Shown here piece by piece: positions 34,319 to 45,159 of a DNA stretch of 64,000 bases. This stretch comes from Pseudofabraea citricarpa (Eukaryota; Ascomycota; Leotiomycetes; Helotiales; Dermateaceae). Each line of letters opens with the position of its first letter. The stretch's first letter is position 1. The stretch is taken from contig JAPWGK010000003.1 in NCBI GenBank assembly GCA_029641185.1, positions 682,001 to 746,000 of the forward strand, read 5' to 3'. A program made the position numbers and the translations under genes. A model generated the notes under the pieces. The model had not been told where the DNA came from, did not search any database, and saw only the letters and a program-made list of their open reading frames with translations.

Positions 34319-35135
34319 GCTTCGCTTCGCAGCAATCCCGCTAGCCACTGGCGAGTTAATCAAAGTAGCAGAATGCATGCATGGGCTATCTGAGCAAGCA
34401 AACTTCAAGACTGACTCTGTTTCTACATTCGCAGTTTCGGGTGTTTCTCTATTCTGCCCTGTCTGTTTGAATCTCGCTCGATTCAATATGCTGAATAGCA
34501 GTAATACGAAATATAATACCAGCTGGGTTTTCTTTTTCAACGTTTGTAACACCGTTAGCTTGCATTTGATTATTCAAATGATGCTCCTGGCGCTTACTTG
34601 TGTGCCTTGTCTCCGACCATTCTCTGTTGATTGGATATCTCGTTGGCATGCGTAGTGATGGGTATTTTGCTTCGGCGAGCATGGTTGGATACTTCTTTTA
34701 CAAGTGGGGTTTCTTTGTTGCCTTTTAGATTTGCTGCAGCAAACCCACTTTACAAGCCGAATAGAAGACATTTGTGACAGGGCCCTGCAAGTAACATTGG
34801 GCCTATTGATGCTGATAGGACTCGGGCGTTGTACTCAAGCGGCTAGTTACAAAAATATGTATCTGACTTCATCCTTTGGTCTTTGTAGAACAACCGTGCC
34901 CCAAAACTTCCAGGGCTACAAAAGGAAAGAAGAAGTCTCCGTTGAGACACCAGAAATCCTGAACACTTTTATACACTTACTCGCTTTCCCAAATCCCGCA
35001 TTATCTACCAACCCTACTCTACCAATTCTACTTCCCATTTATTTAGTAGTATGTCTACCCTTATTACGCCATTCGTTTAATTAAAGCCAAAGATCAGTGG
35101 CTTCTATACTTACTTCTTCCCTAGCCATCTGCAAC
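34319..35135. other. Intergenic, no gene seen
   Basis: About 800 bp of mixed composition. Short frames on both strands have no domain pattern. The last ~100 bp would be the promoter of the broken gene that follows. Confidence 0.4.
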
Positions 35136-35541
35136 ATGTCTTTCAAAGACTATACCGCCGAATATCTTGGTCGTCCCAATCACGTGAGTATTTTTGTGGA
35201 AAGCAAGCCTGGAATGACGGCAAAGTTTTCCATGTGATTGGAAATATCCTAATGGGGATGGCTTTCGAGACGAAGGATGGGAAACTTCCGCACAATTCTG
35301 AAACCTTTGTGCTAGGTTCGCAGAAATTAATTGGGAGCATTATCCGAACATAAGAGAAGGCGATATGGGTAAGCTGGACGATGCCTGCAAGAAAATACCC
35401 CCCCCTGGCGCTCAATTGGTGCTTAATGGGACGCCAATTGAAACGCGTACCGCAGCTTTACGTACTCGAAGAGTAATATCGTGTCGTTTAAGGAGCATAT
35501 TCATACTAGAATGTATGCCTAGTGCAAATAGTATAAAATAA
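35136..35541 (+). pseudogene. Small fungal protein gene with two frameshifts
   Basis: The ATG at 35136 reads MSFKDYTAEYLGRPNHVSIF and VESKPG in one frame to about 35213. From about 35210 a second frame carries WNDGKVFHVIGNILMGMAF and ETKDGKLPHNSETFVLGSQK to about 35340. From 35335 a third frame gives EHYPNIREGDMGKLDDACKK and IPPPGAQL. Together these match the layout of a small fungal family (V-F-V-E-S-x-P, H-V-x-G-N-I, C-K-x-I-P-P-P) that I recognise only as uncharacterised. Two changes of frame in 200 bp with no workable introns indicate a pseudogene. The expected C-terminal helix is not recognisable in the sequence after position 35450. Confidence 0.6.
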
Positions 35542-36255
35542 ACCTTGGCTGAAGAGACTAAACATCGATATATCTAAGCAAAAGCCTAGCTGGGTATTAG
35601 TCACTATTATAGGTTGTGTAAATTAAATATCTAGGTGGTCGAAGAACAGAAGACTCCTGTAATAGAGGAAATAACCAAAATACAGGTAGTAGCTCTAGCT
35701 TGCCTTCCGTCGTGTGACACTGGATACAGACCAGGCTCTATCGCTCGCCCGCTCGCTAAACGAGTAGCTTCACTATCAGATTAATAGATGGTGGTTATTC
35801 TTCATCTGCCTGCGCCTTATACCACAAAAACAAGGTTGGAATCTTTTTTTTTTTTTTTTAGGATTTAAGGGTTTTTAGTGTTACAGCTCGTGCTGACTTC
35901 TGCCTAATCTTTCGTTGACTTACTCAAAGCTAAGGTAAAGTAACCCACTACTTACCTACCTACCTAGCCAATGTCCAACAAGTCTAGAGACACAGGCGAT
36001 TGATGTATTATGACTGGTATCAACACTTGGCTCCGAGCTATGGCCTGAGTCTTACCACGCGCCCTCTGTGATTGATTAGACGGATGAATAATCAGCATGC
36101 CCCATATAGTAGAACAGCCTTCGCAAGGCTATATCGAAAGTAAGACAGATATAAAAGGCCAGAGAAACATTCTATTCAATTGTGCGTTAGTAAACCAGGA
36201 TAACCCACTGAGATCCAACAAACCATCTATCCCTACCTCTGTCCCGAAATTGAGC
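35542..36255. other. Intergenic, no gene seen
   Basis: Contains an oligo-T run at 35846-35859 and a TACCTACCTACCTAG word near 35955. No gene is supported, although the frame of the next pseudogene is open upstream to 36097. Confidence 0.4.
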
Positions 36256-36847
36256 ATGGATGGGTACACAATCAAAGTCGTCGGCACTCGCGAATACGCC
36301 TACAAAGGATCCGACACCTCATCAACGACAAACACACGACGAGTCGGCAGCAACGAATGGGCAGCGCTCCCATCCCCATCTCCATCACCATCCGGTCCAG
36401 GATCCCCCACTCCCACTCCCACTCCCACTCCCACCATCCTCCTCTCTCTCGTGCGACAGAACCAACTGCCCGGCGAGCCACACCACTGGTCACTATTCGC
36501 ACACGACGAGACGTCTACCCGAGGGGTGGACCGGTGGTATACCAAGTAAAAGGGGACGCGATAGGGATGAGCCACGCGTTCGAGAGGGGCTACGACCTGC
36601 TCGGGTCCGAGACGTACCGGGATAGTTTTGTGATTAGGCAGCTCGAGGAGAGCGATCTGCGGTGGGTGGCGCACTATGCTGAGAGCGAGGTGGCGCCGTC
36701 GGCTGACACGCTGTGGGATGTGAAGGAGAATTGTCAGGGCTGGTGTGTTACAGTGTTAGGGTGTTGAGGAGGCTGGTGGAGCATGGGTTGGTCCAGCATC
36801 GCTGGGCTGGTGTCGCCGAGGCCATGCAGCAGCCGGTGGGGATGTAG
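36256..36847 (+). pseudogene. Second small fungal protein gene, two frameshifts
   Basis: From the ATG at 36256 (MDGYTIKVVGTREYAYKGSD) one frame runs through a Pro-rich hexanucleotide repeat (about 36395-36437) to LVRQNQLPGEPHHWSLFAHD and ETSTRG. It then stops at 36547-36549. The continuation, PVVYQVKGDAIGMSHAFE, SFVIRQLEESDLRWVAHYAE and ENCQGWCV, is in a second frame to about 36745. The tail VLRRLVEHGLVQHRWAG is in a third frame and ends at a TAG (36845-36847). The second break coincides with a GTGTT-ACA-GTGTT word near 36744. Removing eight bases there would restore frame, so it reads as a small duplication-type insertion. The layout resembles the pseudogene at 35136, hinting at one protein superfamily. 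Confidence 0.65.
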
Positions 36848-38146
36848 GAGGGGAGGACAGGAGAGGAGAGGAGAGGATGGGATTAGGCGACCTGGTGAAG
36901 CGAGCTGTGGTGAGATGGGAGATGGGAACTGGATTGTTTCCTCTTTGGTCTTTGGAAGTAGTGGATTACTTTAAATCATCCAGGTACTACAGAGTATAAT
37001 GATAATGATGATAATGAGGATGATTTTTATTTACGTCCAGCGGGTTCAGTTAAAAACTAACTGCCCTGTGGCCTCCCGAAGGGCATAAGGACATGCTAAG
37101 CCAGGGATTTATATATATACTAGAGCCTTGAAAAGTATTTCATACGTACGCGTGGCTTTTACTGTATATCTGCGATCCTCGCCCGACAGTTAGGGTAGAT
37201 ACCGGTAAGTAAAAGAGAAGAGGGCATCCCTCGTTATATGCCTAAATAGCGAATTTGTACAGATCTGCCAGAGGTCAAGGTTCGATACTATACTAGCAGC
37301 GTGTAGTATTATAGCCGGAGCTTAATAGAGTTATATCACAGTAGTATAGTATTAGAACAGGTAGTGATTATATAGATAAAGGAGAGAGAGAGAGAGAAGA
37401 GATATACTACTACAGTACTCATATATAGGCAGAAGAGAATCCACGTTTTTGGTAGAAGATAAAAACACATGAGATAGTATCACGCTATCCTTATATTACG
37501 TTCAAATACTCTATATATCTTAGTTATATAAAGGAAGGTATTATAAAGTATATAACTACGATAAAGTATATATGATATAAGTATAACGTAGGATAACTTG
37601 AAAACTTAGAGAGAGGAAAAAGAAGAGAATAGATACTGCTCAAAATTATACTACACCTATATAATGATACCATAAACCAATAGAAAAGAGTCAATTATTC
37701 TGAAGCATTTCGTTACTTTTTTTTTTTTTGATATCAAACAAACGTTCAAGGGAGAGATGGCGACAAAACGTTACATTGTCATCACCCCCGCCTAGACGGA
37801 AGGAAAAAATATCCATTCAAATAAGCAAGCACAAGAATCACAAAAGCCAAAATCGCAACAATGGCAAAACTAAATCAATTTGAAACAAGGCTTTCTTTAC
37901 TTCTCTCGTTTATTACCAAAAGCACCTCGATCCAATATCAACATCATCATAAGAATCATCCACCCATATTCATACTCATAGCCATAAACCCAAAGCAAAA
38001 CCCAGAAAAACAACAAAACTCCATAAGACACACCATAGTGATACTTTTGCGCCAAGGAAGGGTACTCCCACGTCCCGTAATTAAACGCCAAACAGACCGC
38101 CGATCCAGCCCCATCCAATTCAACCAGACATCCAAACCCAGTAAGC
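36848..38146. other. AT-rich, RIP-like island with simple repeats
   Basis: From about 37080 to 37690 the sequence is TpA-rich and CpA/TpG-poor, with a (GA)n run at 37382-37400 and oligo-T at 37718-37728. No coding remnant is readable. From 37730 to 38146 it is the 3' flank of the minus-strand gene; the long plus-strand frame there is not supported. Confidence 0.5.
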
Positions 38147-39399
38147 TTATTCATCATCACCTTTAGCACTTGCACTCTCCCAGACCTCAAAGCCGTCTTC
38201 GGCCTTTTCAATCGGTTGTAATAGAGCTGCGACAGGAGCAGGTTCAGCAGATGTTTTCGACATCAGAGCGTCGATGTCAATCTCTGGTTGTTTAGAAGGA
38301 ACAAAGTCGAAAGCCGCGGGAGCTTCCTGTTCTTGATGTTGCTCAACCTCTACCTCAGGTTCAGCTGGGATAACAAAAACGGATTCTTTGTCACAGCCTT
38401 CAGCATAGAAATCCTCGGCTAGCATCTCTCCTAACGGGGAGCGGTCAACATCGATAGCATTCTCGTCAATGACTTTCTGACGGCGAGCGCTCTTGATAGG
38501 TTGGGTTTCTGATGTGAAGGAAGATAATGAGGTGCGTGTCTGAGAGATATCATCCATTGGTGGCACGTTCTCCTTGCCTCGTTCATCTTTCAGTCGCGCA
38601 GCTGACTCTTCGTCACTGGAGATGTCTAAGGTGCATGTCGAGTGTTCCATCAGATTTGTAGCCAGTTCATCCTCGGTATCTTCGTGGATCTCAAAGAACC
38701 AGGAGTCCTTGGCGACAGGTTCATGGAGTGTTGCTGGTACGGCAGCTGGAAGAGGAGCCGCAACTGCCGCGGCTTGTTTTTGACGTGCGCTATAGGCGGG
38801 AATGGTACCCGAGAGAGCGGCATCGATGCTGAATCCCAACCCAGTCGCAGCAGCGAATTTGGGTGGATCGACGCGAGTAAATGGCGATGCTGTGCGACGG
38901 CGATTGAGGATCCCAATGCGCTTACGCGTGGGAGAACGACCAGCGGGAGCAGACAGTGGAGATGGCTTTGCTACTTTGGTGTTGATCTTTGGAGCTGGTG
39001 AACGGGCTTGGAGAATAGGACGCGTGGTATTCACTGGTTTGAGAGGACTAGAAAGGTCGTTTGGAGAAGGAGGGGCAGGAGTCAAGAAGAACTGCGGGGT
39101 GTGGGATTTGCCAGAGCCATCAGTGCCCTTGGAGCGCTTTGGAGAGAAGACAATAGGATCAATGTTCTCGGCATCGTCCTCGAGGAATGAAGTGGCCTTG
39201 CGTTTGCTGGGTGAGGTGAGGGTAGTGGGGAGAGCTAGACACGCGGTAAGACTCATGCTGGGATGGAATTATGGGATAATGGAGGACGGTTGAGCATACC
39301 ATTCTGACGGTTCTTGAGACTGGTGAGATTCTGAAGGCGGGAGCCATTCAATGGTGCGAAAGGCTGGCGCGCTGCTGCCATGGGCATGTGTGTAGCCAT
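38147..39399 (-). CDS. Conserved fungal protein with KEN box
   Basis: Two exons, 39399-39300 and 39234-38147, with a 65-nt intron (gtatgc...tctag), give 395 residues. The first exon encodes MATHMPMAAARQPFAPLNGS and RLQNLTSLKNRQN, a block I recognise as the conserved start of a Pezizomycotina family of unknown function. Other islands are LTSPSKRKATSFLEDDAENI, ILNRRRTASPFTRVDPPKF, WFFEIHEDTEDELATNLMEH and CTLDISSDEE. The rest is disordered and rich in SP/TP sites. A KEN motif (254-256, in RGKENVPP) and an RSPLGEML segment resemble APC/C degrons. This points to a cell-cycle-regulated nuclear protein, but that is inference. Confidence 0.75.
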
Positions 39400-40822
39400 C
39401 TCTTCTCAATTCCTTGAGTGAAAGCTTAATACCAGCACCCAGATCCAGATCCAGACCCAGAACCAGAACTCGAACTGTCGACTGCGTAACTAAATTTGAT
39501 ATTCACTGAGATGTATCTGATCACACGTTGACAAGTGGAGGATGCGATGCAATTTGAGAGGGCAGACGCGTGGTGTGAGCGATTGTTGTTGTGTTGTTGA
39601 TAATGTTGACGATGATGATGCCCCAGGACCCAAGCACGAGCACGAACACAATGAAGGAAAGAGGAGGAAGCTGGGAAGCGGAGAGGGATATATCGCGGTG
39701 GCCTGGTTCAGAGGTTGGATGGAGGAGGTCGCCGTCGTGTTGCGGAGGAATGAGTGGCAAGAAGGGTCACGAAGGGTCAAGGAGGGTCGTCGACTCGTCC
39801 CTCACTTCATGAGCTGCAGTAGTAGCGTTCCAAGCTTCTGCAGCTCGTCGCGTTGAAGCGCGTGTGCTGCGCGTTTTCCTCCAACCACACAAGAGCCGTA
39901 ATCTCAGGCCTCCCGAGCTCGACGTCTCAAACAGGGAAACATGCAGCAGCTGAGATCAATGCAAGCCCTGTGCGCTGAGGGCATTGGCTGTGTCCACGGC
40001 GCCAGCGATCCCAACCCCCTGAAGCCTCATCCACCGACACGTCCTGCACGACACGCCAGGAAATGTATAAAGAGGGAGCGCGTCCCCGATGAGGAGAGTT
40101 CGTGATGGGTGAATGCATAAAAACGCGCTCTCGACTCTTCATAAGATCATACATATATACTCCGTACCTAGGTAGGTATTCATCCCCTCAGCGCCGTCAC
40201 CCGTTACATTCCATGCCATCGACCTGACGTTGCAACGGCTAAGTCCGGCCAACACATCACTCATCACTCACGCCGCTACACCCTCCCACCGCAATACTCC
40301 AGGAATCCAGGTTTATCCAGCATCCAGCAGGTAGGTAGCAAGCACAAATCCTTACAATTACTTCCTACAGTAGTGCTTCCCATCTTGGCGTGGCTGGCAC
40401 CACGGCAGCTGTGCCGACGGACGTGTTTCTGCGGCCGGCTATCACAACTCGCTTTTCATTGCCTGCCTATCAATTGCCTTGCACTGCCTACTGTGAAGCT
40501 TATACCTACCTAGCATTGTCAGTCAGCCTGTTGGAGGTGGTCATCATGCACATAGCCCATTTCTTGTAGTGCATTGTGTGTCACTGGAGACCACGTCCGT
40601 AGCCAGCCACCCTTGATTTGTGTCATTTTTTATATTTTCTATGAAGTGCATTAAGTGTGAGGTGTCATTGAGACCCATCCAGAGACTAAGTGCACATAAT
40701 CATCGCTGAAACCGACCAACCATCGCTCGTGCTAGAGAGCCGCCGCGGTAAGGATAGTTTGCCGTGCAAAAACATCAAATTAATGTTGGCTTGCTTAAAG
40801 AGAGACGCCATTCTTGGGACAA
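39400..40822. other. Intergenic, promoter of the KEN-box gene
   Basis: 1.4 kb, GC-moderate, with a CCAGAT/CCAGAAC hexamer-like run at 39436-39472 and a TACCTAGGTAGGTA word at 40165-40178. It carries the promoter of the upstream minus gene and the 3' flank of the decarboxylase gene. No gene is supported. Confidence 0.45.
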
Positions 40823-42475
40823 TCAGAGAACCTCGCCCAATCGAGGTGCAGATCCTTCCCACCCATCACGTTCGTAGTACCGGAAAACCAAGTCGTACCC
40901 GTCAAAGTCATGCACGATTCTATCCATTCGTCGATATCCTTTGATCTTGTCCATCTTCATGTTTCGAAGCTTCGACTTAGCATCAGCTGCAGCAGTATCA
41001 ATGATGCCAAGTTCAACAGCGTCACCAGAATTGGCTTTGGCTTCAAAGAGCGTAACGCTGAATCGTCCTGGCTTAAAGATGTTCACCACATGCTCAATAA
41101 CCTCCACCGTATCGCGCCCACTCTGTCGGCCTGGGACATTGGTCTCAAAAGATGCATACGAGCATTGGGGTTCAGGCGTAACATGAACGGTGAAGTAATG
41201 GGTCGCAGTTCCGGCTCGGTCTGGAGCTGGGATAACACCGTTGGCCGAGAATCCACAAGGTGTGAAGAGATAGGCATCAACACGAGCGTCAGGGTAACGA
41301 GAGGTAGAATACACCTCCGAGAGCCCACAGGCCTCCGAGACAACAGTACCCAGAGCATGACCTTCCGTGCTAAGTTCCTCAGGGAAGCCAACTTCCTCAT
41401 CAGGAGTACATCCTCCGTTATTGTCAGATGAGGTGTTACTGAATACGTCAAAAGTCTCGTCTGGTACAGAGGCACTCCCAGCGGTAGTACCACTGAGACT
41501 CAAATTCGTCATGTTATTTCCACTTAGGTCGCCGAGACTGTTTACTGCTTCCTTGCGGGCTTCCTGGGCACGCTTAGAATATTTATCTTCTGCGACCGCA
41601 CTCGCATGTTCAAGATAGAATTGCTTTGCGTTCTCAGGCTCGAGATCAGTCATCAAGATCTCCAGAGTCTCATCTTCGGTATCCACCTCGCCGGCGTTAC
41701 CAACAGCCAACGCAGCACCTGCAGGTAGTTGCAACACCTTGGTCTCTGTGGCAACCCTTTCATTTTCTGGTGTTCTTGGTGGCGTGAGGGTGGTATTGGG
41801 AGCTGTGATATAGAGATACCAGTGATCCCCATTCATTTTACCAACCATGTAGGCACTGCCACCGGTGAACATATCATCGAGGAATTTGACCTCCTGGTTC
41901 CAGCTACGATGGGGTCCTTGCTGCTTGTCTGGAAATAAAAAGTTCTTGCGACTGTAAAAGACACGGTAGGGAGTCGCTGCCGCCTTGATACTATCCACAG
42001 GAATATCAAGTTGGCACGGGAATCCTGCGTCCACAGCAGCAATTCTCAACATTCGACGAAGCCCAAGTAGGAGAGTAGTAGTGCCACATGTCTTCAAAAT
42101 AAGTTTGTGTGGAAAGACGAACATGCTTGACTCGGAGAGCAGATAAGCGTCAACATGATCTGATTCAACAACTGACAGTACTTTGCAGTTGACCAAATCG
42201 AGCATTTCCTTCCAAGTTTCAGCTGGTACGGCTTTCAAACCATCTTTCTTTGCAGAAGGGGGGAGGGTATCTGGTGCTGATGCGAACCAGACCTCTAGAA
42301 GCTTCTCAGGTCCTGTATTGTGTCAGCTGAAATCAAGGTACAGGAAGCTTAATATATTACCTTCAAATGCATTGCTAGAATCTAGGTCAATAGTAGCTTC
42401 ATGATTGATAGTAAGCTGCGGCGTAGCATCCGCTGGTAAAAATGTGTGTTCTGAAGATACTTCGAGGTTGACCAT
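40823..42475 (-). CDS. spe2: S-adenosylmethionine decarboxylase proenzyme
   Basis: Two exons, 42475-42361 and 42312-40823, with a 48-nt intron (donor gtaata, acceptor tacag), give 534 residues. The first exon reads MVNLEVSSEHTFLP and ends AFEG. The self-cleavage site YLLSESSMFVFPHK is intact, so the pyruvoyl group should form at Ser100. Cys114 in LKTCGTTTLL is the usual acid residue. The family blocks MLRIAAVDAG, YRVFYSRKNFLFPDKQ and SWNQEVKFLD are present, as are the C-terminal FTVHVTPEPQCSYASFE and FKPGRFSVTLFEAK. A ~100-residue acidic/Ser-rich insert is typical of fungal enzymes. It makes decarboxylated AdoMet for spermidine and spermine synthesis in the cytosol. The long leader and upstream ORF are listed separately. 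Confidence 0.95.
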
Positions 42476-43864
42476 CTCCGCGTTGGATCAAATGTTTTCC
42501 GGGTAAATTGTGTGGGGTATGACTGATATGAGATTTGTCAAGCAAACTGCTGGCAAGTACTGTGAAGCACTATCTGCCACCCAGACGAACCTTGCGGTGT
42601 TCGCCTGAGAAGAGAAGGCCCACAGAACCGTGGGGACAAAATGTGTGCTGGCGAAGCCAGCTGCTATGGGCTATGTGGAGAACGTCACGTAATGGACGTT
42701 ATGGAGGTCGGGCGCACAAAGGGATGAAGAAGTCCTTTGTTGGAAGAATTTTGGCTCTGAATAGGGCCTCGTTCTGACAGATTCCGATACCACAAGGAGA
42801 TATCGGGTCTAGCAGACGAGTATTATCTGCGATAGTGTTGGTGTTGTTTTGAGAGTTGGGTGTGGGTCGTGCTATCGAGGCCTGAGAGAAGAAGAAGTTA
42901 GTCTTTGAATTCACCAATATGAGTGAATATCCAATTCGGCGGTGAGGTTGCCTTGCAGTGAATCAGAGGGTAGGTGATTCGCAAGAAGATCATACACATC
43001 TGTTCAGCACACTCGACTGGAACTCTGCGGCTTCGCTTTATTGTGTAGTATAATTTTAAGAGAACAATTAAGGCTTACTTGGCAGGCTTAGAGAGAAATC
43101 GAAGTAGGTCTTTGGTGCTCATAGAGGTATTGGGAGAAAGAGGGAAGGAGGCAAAATTTGTCGCAGCTCAGTGTAACACTGACTGTGACAAGGATGCAAT
43201 GTGATGCAATATCAAAAGCCTTGTTCTTTCATCGGGAGATCCAGAGACGGAGTACAAGAGAGTATTCTTGACAGGGTAGGGTAATCTGTAGGGAAATTGT
43301 TGTTGATATGATGTCGTGTGAGGTTTTTTTATATTTTTTTGGCGAAGCTGTCGCGGCACGTCATTAGCCGTTGCGGTACATGAGAGATGCGTCGAGTCCT
43401 ACCTGTTTCGGGTGTGCAACATGAGAACGTGAAGCCCTCGAGCTGTTGTTATCTGCAGGTGTGTATTTGCGAGTGCGCGTCACAAGACAAGACGGTTGTG
43501 GTCGAGGATGTTGGCAATGGAAGATTGGGAGTGCGTCGCCTTTTCAACCCGACCTGACAACGAAAAAAAATTGGGCGACCGCCAAGGATTTGGGTCGGGC
43601 AGCCCCTCCTTTACCCTTTACCCCCCCTTTTTCATGTGCCAAACCCACACAGTATCTACGTTGTAGTTGTGCTACATGAGCAAAATGACTCTACAACATA
43701 CTAATCTTCTCAACGGCTGCCTAGAAATCAAAAGAAATCAAATAATACTCATGCAAAGTATTTCATCCATTAACCATCTACAGAAACTCTGCCAGACGCC
43801 AACCTGACCTTTATCCATAACTCCTTCGCCATGCTTTTGGTATCATTGATTGACGAGTTTAAAC
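42476..43864. promoter_or_regulatory. Long leader/promoter region of the AdoMetDC gene
   Basis: Reading the minus strand, I find no ATG from the spe2 start codon out to about 42990, more than 500 nt. That suggests a long scanned 5' leader. Farther out, a 35-codon ORF starts at about 43000 and a 15-codon ORF at 43122. A GC-skewed stretch (43400-43640) and the 3' flank of the Cfd1 gene make up the rest. Confidence 0.5.
43075..43122 (-). promoter_or_regulatory. Candidate upstream ORF, 15 codons
   Basis: ATG at 43122, TAA at 43075-43077, peptide MSTKDLLRFLSKPAK. It lies about 600 nt upstream of the AdoMetDC start codon. AdoMetDC mRNAs of animals and plants carry translation-controlling uORFs that sense polyamines; a similar role here is only a suggestion. 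The end of the ORF overlaps a possible splice donor (gtaagc), so it could instead be a short coding or leader exon. Confidence 0.4.
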
Positions 43865-44847
43865 TCATTGAAGTATGCGTTCCTCAACTGGCCTACCTTC
43901 GGCCACTGCTATCACATCACTTGCGATGTTCCTAAAGATTGGGCACAAGGAACAGTCCTTATACTTTCCAACCAATTGCCCAGCTTCCTTGACATCCGTA
44001 GCAGGATGGCTGTCACTTGAACCTCCCATGTCCTGCCCATTTACCATTGTGCCAATCGGATAGACGGGCCTTCTGCCAGCTTCAACCAGCATGACAAATT
44101 GAGGATCAATGGGCACGCTCCCTAAGAACCTCACATTGAATTCTTGCGCCATGACCCTCCCTCCGCCAGCGCTGAATACGTTGGTACACTCGGAGCAATT
44201 TGGACAGACAAACCCGCTCATGTTTTCCACCACGCCAATGACCTTGATCCCCGTCTTGACGCAGAAGTTCAGTTCTTTCTTCACATCTGCTGTTGCCACG
44301 GCCTGGGGTGTAGTAACAACCACTGCACCTTTCACTTGCCCCGGGAAGGCATTCTTCAGTAAGGTCTCTGCTAAGCTGATATGCTCATCACTCGTCCCTG
44401 GTGGCGTATCAATCAAGAGGTAGTCGCACTCGCCCCAGAGCACATCTGACAAGAACTGCCGTACCATGGCTGTCTTTTTCGGCCCTCTCCATACCACTGC
44501 ATCACCCCGTTCCCTGAGCAAGAACCCGAGAGACATACATCGTAGGGAGCCGATCCCGGCCTGTGTGTCGGCAGCGTGAACGGGAACAGGTATCCATCCG
44601 CCAGGTGCTTGTGTGACTTTTGAGGATTCAATGCCAAAGAGGCGAGGTATGGAAGGGCCCGTGAGATCGATATCGAGGACTCCAACAGAATGGCCAGCGA
44701 GCGAGAGCGACAGCGCAAGTTGAGTTGTGATTGAGGATTTGCCTACCCCGCCTTTTCCTGACAGGACCTATGCAGCTGATCAGCCCATGCCATGTCGCGA
44801 ACGAGGTAACATACCAGCACAATATTCTTCACCTGGTCAAGGGACAT
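43865..44847 (-). CDS. CFD1: Cytosolic Fe-S cluster assembly factor Cfd1
   Basis: Two exons, 44847-44815 (11 codons, [11 protein letters not shown]) and 44767-43865, with a 47-nt intron, give 311 residues. The deviant Walker [20 protein letters not shown], the switch [16 protein letters not shown] and [16 protein letters not shown] are intact. The paired cysteines of the bridging cluster are in [13 protein letters not shown]. This Mrp/NBP35 ATPase without the N-terminal ferredoxin-like cysteines is the Cfd1 (NUBP2) type. With Nbp35 it forms the scaffold on which cytosolic 4Fe-4S clusters are built. A 312-bp divergent promoter separates it from the DPW-motif gene. Confidence 0.95.
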
Positions 44848-45159
44848 TTCGAAATTGAGAATCGGAGTGAAGAGGTGCTGATGGAGCCTGTCGCCGCATG
44901 TCGTGAAAATTGTACACAAGAGTTTAGCTTATCGATTAGAAATGTCCCGACAAAATTAGAAATCCAGAATGCCATGACGCTCGGGCGCCGAGCCGCTTTC
45001 TCCGCTGTTCCAACCCCTGCGGATCATGCTGCGAGCGAGAGAGAGTTCAGACACCAGACATTTGGGTTCCATCTCTCCGTAGTCCGTCCAGCGCTTCTGC
45101 TACAAAGAATGCCACCTTACTCTATTCTAATATCAATATGAGAGGATCGCCTCTGACCT
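44848..45159. promoter_or_regulatory. Divergent promoter, CFD1 / DPW-motif gene
   Basis: 312 bp between opposed start codons. No specific site can be named from sequence alone. Confidence 0.4.

Noticed and set aside
36272..36674. Minus-strand frames across the Pro-rich hexanucleotide tract
   Set aside because: Gly/Trp/Glu-rich translations of a simple repeat; the plus strand carries the recognisable protein family.
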